Shown here piece by piece: positions 1 through 4,290 of a DNA stretch of 7,193 bases. Under the pieces are notes generated by a model. That model saw only the letters and a list, made by a program, of their open reading frames with translations. It ran no database searches and was not told where the DNA came from. The DNA lies in contig CAYQJS010000104.1 of NCBI GenBank assembly GCA_964417895.1, forward strand, positions 1 through 7,193, given 5' to 3'. Within the stretch, counting starts at the first letter, position 1, and every line of letters starts with the position of its first letter. The stretch comes from CAYQJS01 sp964417895 (GTDB lineage Bacteria; Chloroflexota; UBA6077; SHYK01). The position numbers were made by a program, and so were the translations under genes.

Positions 1-2
1 CC

Positions 3-479
3 GCAGTCGAGGCGGTGGCGGGAGGAGATTGGCGCTGGTTCTTCGAGCAGGCCATCGGCGGCCGGGGCGACCTCGACTACACGCCGGGGCTGGCGGCGGT
101 GGGGGTCGGAGTGAATTGGCGCGCGGACCCCAAGGGGCCCGAGGCGTGGCTCGGGCTCCGACTACGAACCGAGGCCGGCCGTGCGAAGATCGCGACCGTG
201 CTGTCCGACGGCCCGGCGTGGGGCAGCGGCCTCTCGGGCGGGGATGAGCTTCTCGCACTGGATGGATTCCGCGTCGACGAATCGGGCCTCGACGACCGGC
301 TTCGCGACTATGCTCCCGGGGATGTCGTGAGGCTCGCGGTCTTTCGCCGCGACGAGCTTGTAGAAGTCCCTCTGACGCTGGAGACCCGGCCGCCGACGCG
401 GGCGAGCCTCAAGAAGCTCCGGCGCGCCAACGTCCGCCAGCGGGAGCTATATGAGGGCTGGCTGGGCGCACCCTGGTAA
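3..479 (+). CDS. C-terminal part of a PDZ-containing peptidase, probably M61 glycyl aminopeptidase family (5' end outside window)
   Basis: The reading frame is open from the window edge (first full codon at 3) to TAA at 477-479, giving 158 residues of an incomplete protein. From about residue 45 to 130 it looks like a PDZ domain: WLGLRL resembles the carboxylate-binding loop, then come IATVLSDGPAWGSGLSGGD and ELLALDGFRV, the usual 'product binds, not free to enter' surface of protease PDZ domains. The upstream stretch GGDWRWFFEQAIGGRGDLDY and the closing YEGWLGAPW are typical of the C-terminal end of M61 aminopeptidases, in which a PDZ domain follows the gluzincin catalytic domain. The HExxH zinc site would lie upstream and cannot be checked. 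The GTG at 15 is not taken as the start because the frame continues without a stop to the window edge and the similarity is to the end of a longer protein. No signal for its regulation is visible. Family assignment is by motif memory and another PDZ protease is possible. Confidence 0.7.
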   Translation, partial: AVEAVAGGDWRWFFEQAIGGRGDLDYTPGLAAVGVGVNWRADPKGPEAWLGLRLRTEAGRAKIATVLSDGPAWGSGLSGGDELLALDGFRVDESGLDDRLRDYAPGDVVRLAVFRRDELVEVPLTLETRPPTRASLKKLRRANVRQRELYEGWLGAPW

Positions 480-486
480 ACGGACT

Positions 487-524
487 CCCTCGCCCATCGG
501 AATGGGAGAGGGGTGGGGTGAGGG
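487..524 (+). repeat. REP-like palindrome with G-rich tail, copy A
   Basis: An 11-bp stem with one mismatch pairs 487-497 (CCCTCGCCCAT) with 502-512 (ATGGGAGAGGG) around the loop CGGA. It is followed by the tail GTGGGGTGAGGG. The element starts 8 nt after the stop of the upstream peptidase gene. The same architecture recurs at 4255-4287, 5476-5515 and, inverted, at 1819-1853, so it is read as a dispersed intergenic repeat. It has no T-tract and is not a canonical terminator, although it could stabilise the 3' end of the upstream mRNA. Confidence 0.65.
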
Positions 525-663
525 CTACCCGTTCCGTCGGTTCCGTCGATCCGCAGGGCGGGGCTTGTCCCTCGCCGCTGGTCGCCCGAGCACCGAACGC
601 GACGGCGCGGGACCAGCCCGCGCCCTACCGGACGAAAAGGCCACGCTCATAGCATCTGGCCCA
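525..663. other. Spacer between convergent genes with two GC-rich hairpins
   Basis: The upstream + strand gene and the minus-strand C39-like gene converge here. A 9-nt direct repeat (TTCCGTCGG then TTCCGTCGA) lies near 531-549. One hairpin pairs 557-563 with 570-576 (7 bp, one G-U). A second pairs 604-611 (GGCGCGGG) with 617-624 (CCCGCGCC), a perfect 8-bp stem with a 5-nt loop. Neither is followed by a T-run on either strand. They resemble mobile intergenic palindromes of GC-rich genomes and may serve as Rho-type or weak bidirectional end signals. No credible gene is seen. Confidence 0.45.
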
Positions 664-1452
664 CTAGACGCCCAGCACCGGGAGCGCCGCGTGGCGGCCA
701 GGGTCGAACGCGACCGCCTGCTGACGAGGGAAGGTCGGCCGCATCGCCTCATCCAGCCGAGATGCGTCGATCCAGCGGGCCGCCCCCTCCCAGGGTGATT
801 CGAACGCCGGGTCGTGATACAGGAACTCGTCGCCATCCATGCCATGAATGACGATGTAGTGGTCGGCGCGGAACCTCGAGTCCTCGTGGCCGGGCAGCAG
901 CCGGTACTTCACGAGCGGGATGACCGGGCGGCCGGCGCGCAGCTCGGCCCGAATGTCCTCGATAGTCCAGCGGGCGAACTCCTGTCCCCCGTAGAGGCCG
1001 ATAGGGTTGAGCCCGAAGTCCCGGCCGACTCGCGCCATGTGCTGGAGCGCCGTTCCGGTGCGGGCGCCGACGGTACCCTGATATGTGTGGGTCAGCAAGC
1101 GCAGCTCGGAATTGGTGTGCGTTATCCCGAAAGCCTCGAGGACCATCCCGAGCGCGGCTGGCCCGCAGTTGGAGCCCTGGAAGCGGTCGCCGTCTTTCTG
1201 TGTTCGAAATGGGACCGCGAGCCGGAACGAGGCAGCAGTAGCGGCAGGTGTTCCCTCGGCATCGGCCGTGGGGGATAGGAGGCTAGTAAGCGGCAGGTCG
1301 ATCGCGAGCGGGCCGGTCGCCGCGAGCCGGCTGGTCGCCGCGACGGGAGTCTGTGGGAGCGGCGAGGAACCCGCGTGCGTCGACCTTGACATACAAGCGG
1401 CTGCCACAGCCATCAGCACCAGCATGACGAGAATCGATCGAAGTGGCGTCAC
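664..1452 (-). CDS. Exported C39-like cysteine peptidase family protein
   Basis: Predicted product is 262 aa from GTG at 1452. This start is chosen because GAGGAG (1460-1465 on the + map, read on the minus strand) lies 7 nt upstream. It also places a signal sequence at the very N-terminus: TPLR, then the hydrophobic run SILVMLVLMAVAAAC. Cys20 could be a weak lipobox cysteine, or cleavage could follow the THAG region. A low-complexity Ala/Thr/Pro linker reaches about residue 75. The C39-like core follows: VPFRTQ with candidate oxyanion Gln85, GSNCGPAALGM with catalytic Cys96, DHYIVIHG with His198, and YHDPA with Asp214. This Cys-His-Asp order matches the peptidase_C39_2 group (relatives of bacteriocin-leader peptidases), here without any ABC transporter fusion. 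Substrate is unknown. The protein probably acts outside the membrane. It is transcribed away from the ilv operon and there is no evident functional link to it. An upstream ATG at 1548 would add 32 residues before the signal peptide and is rejected. Confidence 0.78.
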   Translation of the reverse strand: MTPLRSILVMLVLMAVAAACMSRSTHAGSSPLPQTPVAATSRLAATGPLAIDLPLTSLLSPTADAEGTPAATAASFRLAVPFRTQKDGDRFQGSNCGPAALGMVLEAFGITHTNSELRLLTHTYQGTVGARTGTALQHMARVGRDFGLNPIGLYGGQEFARWTIEDIRAELRAGRPVIPLVKYRLLPGHEDSRFRADHYIVIHGMDGDEFLYHDPAFESPWEGAARWIDASRLDEAMRPTFPRQQAVAFDPGRHAALPVLGV

Positions 1453-1459
1453 GAACCAA

Positions 1460-1465
1460 CTCCTC
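1460..1465 (-). promoter_or_regulatory. Ribosome binding site deciding the C39-like gene start
   Basis: CTCCTC on the + strand reads GAGGAG on the minus strand, 7 nt before the GTG at 1452-1450. It fixes the start just ahead of the signal peptide and excludes the in-frame ATG at 1548. Confidence 0.75.
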
Positions 1466-1490
1466 AGGGGCCGGGGCGCGGATTCCACGG

Positions 1491-1518
1491 ATTCTAAGAT
1501 ATCCACCAAGTTTGACAC
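1491..1518 (-). promoter_or_regulatory. Predicted promoter of the C39-like gene
   Basis: On the minus strand, TAGAAT (1496-1491) matches the -10 consensus at 5 of 6 positions. GTGTCA (1518-1513), 16 nt upstream, matches TTGACA at 4 of 6. Transcription would begin near 1484, giving a leader of about 30 nt before the GTG. The -35 box overlaps that of the opposing operon promoter. Prediction is by consensus only. Confidence 0.45.
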
Positions 1519-1541
1519 CCTTCGGGCTGGCGTGGTACAGT
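1512..1541 (+). promoter_or_regulatory. Predicted sigma-70-type promoter of the ilv-leu operon
   Basis: A perfect -35 TTGACA (1512-1517) and a -10-like TACAGT (1536-1541, 4 of 6) are separated by 18 nt. The expected start point, about 1548, falls just ahead of T-box Stem I (from about 1560). This is the position a T-box leader requires, and that supports the call. Confidence 0.65.
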
Positions 1542-1548
1542 CCCGCAA

Positions 1549-1561
1549 CTCAACAGTTGAG
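1549..1561. repeat. Small dyad at the predicted transcription start
   Basis: CTCAAC and GTTGAG flank a single A, a perfect 6-bp inverted repeat. In RNA it could form a 5-bp hairpin with a CAG loop at the extreme 5' end of the leader. In DNA it could be an operator half-site pair. It may also simply contribute to the base of Stem I. Function unknown. Confidence 0.35.
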
Positions 1562-1813
1562 AAGCGTCGAAGGGGAATAGTACGCGCGAAAGCGGCCTCC
1601 AGAGAGCCGGCGGGTGGTGTGAGCCGGCGGCGCGAGCGCGCAGAACTCGCCCCGGAGCTACGCGAGCGAACGAGCGCTGAAGCTTAAGTAGCCCGCGTCG
1701 GGGTGGCAGCCGTTAGCACTGCCAAGAGTGGGCGCGCCGGTCACGCGGCGACGTCAAGTGGGGTGGTACCACGAGAGAAGGGCTCTCGTCCCGGCAGGGA
1801 TGAGAGCTTTTTT
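1560..1813 (+). promoter_or_regulatory. T-box riboswitch leader, predicted tRNA-Leu specific (CUC specifier)
   Basis: T-box elements appear in the canonical order. The AGTA at 1579-1582 forms the 5' side of the specifier-loop S-turn. The distal helix pairs GCCGGC 1606-1611 with GCCGGC 1623-1628 around the loop GGGTGGTGTGA, which matches the conserved GNUGNGA-type distal loop. The 3' side of the specifier loop reads GAACTCGCCCCGGAG, placing the specifier at 1646-1648, CTC (Leu). A stem III-like hairpin pairs GGCAG 1705-1709 with CTGCC 1719-1723 around a GTTA-containing loop. The antiterminator pairs GGG 1761-1763 with CCC 1790-1792 and ACGAGAG 1771-1777 with CTCTCGT 1783-1789. They enclose the 7-nt bulge TGGTACC (1764-1770), which contacts the acceptor end of uncharged tRNA. 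The same CTCTCGTCCC is the 5' arm of the terminator, so the two folds are mutually exclusive. Uncharged tRNA-Leu would allow read-through into ilvB. Confidence 0.9.
1782..1813 (+). terminator. T-box-controlled intrinsic terminator
   Basis: GCTCTCGTCCC (1782-1792) pairs with GGGATGAGAGC (1797-1807) in an 11-bp stem with one G-U pair and the loop GGCA. Six T residues follow at 1808-1813. It is a textbook factor-independent terminator, and its 5' arm is shared with the antiterminator. Confidence 0.92.
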
Positions 1814-1818
1814 GATCT

Positions 1819-1853
1819 GGGGTCTTCACCCCCCCTTTCCGAGTGAGAGGGAG
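1819..1853 (-). repeat. REP-like element copy D, inverted, inside the leader
   Basis: Read on the minus strand, this stretch aligns with copy A: CTCCCTC at the start, TCGGAA in the middle, then a G-run and TGAAG in place of TGAGG. On the + strand CCCTTTC 1833-1839 pairs with GAGAGGG 1845-1851 (one G-U). GGGGT 1819-1823 can also pair with ACCCC 1828-1832. It is more degenerate than the other copies and sits between the two termination modules of the leader. Confidence 0.45.
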
Positions 1854-1877
1854 CGACTGACGAGGGCGCGCCAAGAA

Positions 1878-1931
1878 GGGTGGTACCGCGAGTTGGGGCC
1901 CTCGTCCCTTCAGGAGACGAGGGCCTCGTTG
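1878..1931 (+). promoter_or_regulatory. Second T-box antiterminator/terminator module without its own Stem I
   Basis: A second complete T-box core, GGGTGGTACCGCG, occupies 1878-1890. GGG 1878-1880 pairs with CCC 1906-1908, and GCGAG 1888-1892 pairs with CTCGT 1901-1905 (one G-U). Between them is the tRNA-acceptor bulge TGGTACC (1881-1887). The competing hairpin pairs GGCCCTCGTC 1897-1906 with GACGAGGGCC 1916-1925, a perfect 10-bp stem. It is followed by TCGTTGT, a poor U-tract. Only 64 nt separate it from the first T-run, too little for a Stem I, so this is a partial duplication that would have to rely on the upstream specifier. It may be a weak second checkpoint or a decaying remnant. Confidence 0.82.
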
Positions 1932-1988
1932 TCTGGTAGCGTCAGCCATCAGCGGGTGAGCCGCCGGTGAAGGCGATACCAATCTCAC

Positions 1989-2016
1989 GGCTGAGGGCTG
2001 AAGGCTGATTGCTGAG
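1989..2016 (+). repeat. Four tandem GGCTGAN heptamers before the ilvB ribosome binding site
   Basis: The units GGCTGAG, GGCTGAA, GGCTGAT and TGCTGAG follow each other at a 7-nt period. The stretch TCAGCCATCAGC at 1942-1953 is complementary at 11 of 12 positions to 2004-2015, and nearly as well to 1990-2001. Two alternative long-range hairpins could therefore form directly upstream of the GAGGGGGAG at 2023-2031 that serves ilvB. No known element is recognised. Confidence 0.55.
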
Positions 2017-2034
2017 GCCGAAGAGGGGGAGTCC

Positions 2035-3792
2035 ATGAAGATCAACGGATCGCGCATGGTCTGCGAGAGTCTCGTGGCCGAGGGCATCCGCACGGTATTC
2101 GGGCTCCCCGGGGGAGCGATCATGCCGCTCTATGATGTGCTCCCCCAGTATCCCATCAAACACGTGCTCGTACGCCACGAGCAGGGCGCTGCCCACATGG
2201 CGGACGGCTTCGGTCGCGCCAGCGGTGACGTCGGCGTGTGCATGGCTACATCCGGGCCCGGCGCTATCAACCTGGTGACTGGCCTGGCTACCGCCATGAT
2301 GGACTCGGCGCCAGTGGTCGCCATCACCGCGAATGTGGCCACCGCGTTCATCGGATCCGACGCGTTCCAGGAAGCCGACATCACCGGCATCTCGATCCCG
2401 GTCACAAAACACAACTTCCTCGTGCGGGACGTCCGTCAGATCCCAACGGTTATGAAGGAAGCCTTCCATCTCGCCCGCACCGGCCGGCCCGGCCCGGTCC
2501 TCGTGGATATCCCGAAGGACGTTCTTCAGAAGGAGGACGAGTTCTCCTACCCGTCGAAGGTCACCATGCCGGGCTACAACCCGACCACCCAGCCCAACAC
2601 GGTCCAGGTGCGCAAGGCTGCCCGGCTCATCGAGGAGGCGCGGCGGCCGGTCATCATCGCGGGCCACGGAGTGCTCATCTCGCGCGCCTGGGACGAGCTG
2701 CGCGAGCTCGCGGAGAAGGCCCAGATCCCGGTTATCAACCCTCTGCTGGGACTGAGCAACTTCCCCGGCAACCACCCCCTCTACCTGGGGATGATGGGCA
2801 TGCATGGGACGGCCTACGCCTGCTACGCTGCCGACCAGGCGGACCTCATCATCGGCATCGGCAACCGTTTCGACGACCGCGCCATAGGCAAGTTCACGGC
2901 TTTCGCCCAGCGGGCCAAGGTCATCCACATCGACATCGATCCGGCTGAGATCGGCAAGAACGTACATACGGACGTGCCGATCGTGGCCGACTGCAAGCCG
3001 GCCCTACAGGCGCTGATCCGCGAGCTGGGCGAGGCTCCCGATCGCGGGGCGTGGCTGGAGCAGATCGCCGAGTGGAAGCGCCAGTATCCGCTCCCCGAGC
3101 CTCCCTCCGATGGCCGACTCTCGCACCGGCACGTCATCCGTGAGCTGTGGCGAGCCACTGGCGGTAAATGCATCATCGTAACCGACGTGGGACAGCACCA
3201 GATGTTCATGGCCCAGGAGTTCCCCTTCGTCGTCCCCAACACCCACATCTCATCCGGCGGCCTGGGGACCATGGGCTACTCGCTGCCGGCGGCGATCGGG
3301 GCCAACTTCGCCCGCCCGGACGAGCCCATCTGGTGCTGCGCGGGCGACGGCGGTTTCCAGATGACCAGCCAGGAGCTCGCGGTCGCCAAGAACTACCGTC
3401 TGAACCTGAAAATAGCCCTCTTCAATAACCACTACCTGGGCATGGTCCGCCAGTGGCAGCAGCTCTTCTACAAAGAAAACTATGTCGCGGTGGATCTCTC
3501 TGGCCCGCCGGACTACGTCAAGCTCGCCGACGCCTACGGTATTCCCGCGTGGCAGGTCGAAGACCCCGCTCAGGTGCCGGAGGCGGTCAAGAAGGCCATG
3601 AGCCAGGAGGGCCCGGCGCTCATCGAGTTCCTAGTCGATCCAAACGAGAACATCTTTCCTATGGTCGTCCCCGGGACGGCTCTCTCGGAGGTGATTCCCT
3701 TTGAAACACACTCTGGTAGCGACAATGGACAACAACCCGTTCACGTTCAATCGGGTAATCAGCCTGTTCCGGTCCCGGGGCTTCGTCATTGA
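2035..3792 (+). CDS. ilvB: Acetolactate (acetohydroxyacid) synthase, catalytic large subunit
   Basis: A ThDP- and FAD-dependent enzyme. It condenses two pyruvates to 2-acetolactate, or pyruvate with 2-ketobutyrate to 2-aceto-2-hydroxybutyrate, the first common step of Val/Leu/Ile synthesis. The N-terminal pyrimidine-binding domain (about 1-165) has RHEQGAAHMADG with catalytic Glu49 and PVTKHN. The central FAD-associated domain (about 190-330) contains IGIGNRFDDR. The C-terminal pyrophosphate-binding domain carries the ThDP motif from GDGGFQM (437-443) to FNN (463-465), and MVRQWQ with the conserved Trp474 of the herbicide/active-site channel. The ATG at 2035 follows GAGGGGGAG (2023-2031). It is 585 aa. 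Normal family similarity ends around residue 557 (SEVIPFE). The last 28 residues, rich in Gln, Gly, Ser and Pro, come from reading through the start of ilvN in another frame, a 92-nt overlap. This tail may not be functional. It pairs with the regulatory subunit encoded by the next gene. Confidence 0.97.
   Translation: MKINGSRMVCESLVAEGIRTVFGLPGGAIMPLYDVLPQYPIKHVLVRHEQGAAHMADGFGRASGDVGVCMATSGPGAINLVTGLATAMMDSAPVVAITANVATAFIGSDAFQEADITGISIPVTKHNFLVRDVRQIPTVMKEAFHLARTGRPGPVLVDIPKDVLQKEDEFSYPSKVTMPGYNPTTQPNTVQVRKAARLIEEARRPVIIAGHGVLISRAWDELRELAEKAQIPVINPLLGLSNFPGNHPLYLGMMGMHGTAYACYAADQADLIIGIGNRFDDRAIGKFTAFAQRAKVIHIDIDPAEIGKNVHTDVPIVADCKPALQALIRELGEAPDRGAWLEQIAEWKRQYPLPEPPSDGRLSHRHVIRELWRATGGKCIIVTDVGQHQMFMAQEFPFVVPNTHISSGGLGTMGYSLPAAIGANFARPDEPIWCCAGDGGFQMTSQELAVAKNYRLNLKIALFNNHYLGMVRQWQQLFYKENYVAVDLSGPPDYVKLADAYGIPAWQVEDPAQVPEAVKKAMSQEGPALIEFLVDPNENIFPMVVPGTALSEVIPFETHSGSDNGQQPVHVQSGNQPVPVPGLRH
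3687..3694 (+). promoter_or_regulatory. Strong Shine-Dalgarno site for ilvN inside ilvB
   Basis: GGAGGTGA is a full-length match to the 16S anti-Shine-Dalgarno and lies 6 nt before the TTG at 3701. It supports independent initiation of ilvN within the ilvB coding region and makes TTG the start rather than the ATG at 3725. Confidence 0.85.
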
Positions 3793-4222
3793 TTCGCTGA
3801 CCATCGGACAAACCGACGTCCAGAACCTGATGCGCCTCACCATCGTCGTCGACGGCGAAAAGACGGCAGTGGAGCAAGTGGTGAAGCAGCTCTACAAGGT
3901 CGTCGAAGTGCGAAAAGTGTCCGACCTCTCGGAGGAACAGCCCGTGGTGCGCGAGCTGGCCCTCGTCAAGGTGACCAGTAAGCCGAATACCCGCGGCGAG
4001 ATCATGCAGTTGGTTGATATCTACCGCGCGCGCATCGTCGACGTGGCCCTGGGCTCGGTGATGGTCGAGGTGACCGGGGATCCGGAGAAGATCGACGCTC
4101 TCGTCGGGCTCCTTAAAGGCTTCGGCATTAAGGAGATGGTCCGCACGGGTGTGGTCGCTATGGTGCGCGGAAGTAGCGCGAAAGAGGCTGTCCAACCACG
4201 CGAGGTGCCAGCGTGGGCCTGA
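3701..4222 (+). CDS. ilvN: Acetolactate synthase, regulatory small subunit
   Basis: The 173-aa partner of IlvB activates the catalytic subunit and normally confers valine feedback inhibition. The N-terminal ACT domain (about 2-76) begins KHTLVATMDNNPF and includes RVISLFRSRGF and LTIVVDG. The C-terminal ALS_ss_C-type domain (about 82-158) includes ELALVKV, RIVDVALGSVMVEVTG and GIKEMVRTGVVAMVRG. The TTG start is chosen because it gives the standard family N-terminus and is served by GGAGGTGA 6 nt upstream. Length is usual for the family (about 160-175 aa). Aligned by eye to E. coli IlvH, Asn11 and Arg18 are kept, but Gly14 is Phe and Asn29 is Val. These positions are associated with valine binding in IlvH, so feedback may be altered. 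Both substitutions lie in the stretch that overlaps ilvB. The stop TGA is at 4220-4222, with a 68-nt gap to ilvC. Confidence 0.95.
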   Translation: MKHTLVATMDNNPFTFNRVISLFRSRGFVIDSLTIGQTDVQNLMRLTIVVDGEKTAVEQVVKQLYKVVEVRKVSDLSEEQPVVRELALVKVTSKPNTRGEIMQLVDIYRARIVDVALGSVMVEVTGDPEKIDALVGLLKGFGIKEMVRTGVVAMVRGSSAKEAVQPREVPAWA

Positions 4223-4254
4223 CGGATTGTGGATTGCGAGTTAGGCGAATAACT

Positions 4255-4287
4255 CCCTCTCCCTCTGGGAGAGGGCGGGGGTGAGGG
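4255..4287 (+). repeat. REP-like element copy B, whose tail forms the ilvC ribosome binding site
   Basis: CCCTCTCCC (4255-4263) pairs perfectly with GGGAGAGGG (4267-4275) around a TCT loop, followed by CGGGGGTGAGGG. The tail GGGGGTGAGG ends 4 nt before the ilvC ATG at 4291, and no other Shine-Dalgarno-like sequence lies in between. The repeat therefore seems to supply the ilvC translation signal, with a stable hairpin immediately 5' of it. Confidence 0.7.
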
Positions 4288-4290
4288 CAT

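Noticed and set aside
604..624. Intrinsic terminator for the convergent genes
   Set aside because: The 8-bp GC stem is real, but no T-run follows on either strand.
1450..1548. ATG at 1548 as the start of the C39-like gene
   Set aside because: It would add 32 residues before the signal peptide and lie within the operon promoter region. The GTG at 1452 has GAGGAG at ideal spacing.
1085..1687. Plus-strand open frame of 200 codons opposite the C39-like gene and into the T-box
   Set aside because: It runs through the promoter and T-box Stem I, has no domain features, and is antisense to a gene with catalytic motifs.
1814..1931. A second complete T-box riboswitch in tandem
   Set aside because: Only 64 nt lie between the first T-run and the second T-box core, with no AGTA, distal loop or specifier loop. 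Only the antiterminator/terminator part is duplicated.
2026..2035. GGGGAGTCCA before ilvB as a stray copy of the 56-bp repeat
   Set aside because: Only ten bases match and the hairpin is absent. It is more simply the ilvB ribosome binding region.
1942..2967. Long minus-strand open frame (341 codons) opposite ilvB
   Set aside because: It lies antisense to clearly conserved ilvB codons, has no family features and is the usual mirror frame of GC-rich coding DNA.
3697..3706. Programmed +1 frameshift at CCC TTT making an IlvB-IlvN fusion
   Set aside because: ilvN has its own excellent Shine-Dalgarno 6 nt before a TTG that gives the standard IlvN N-terminus, and no stop or stimulatory structure marks the shift site.
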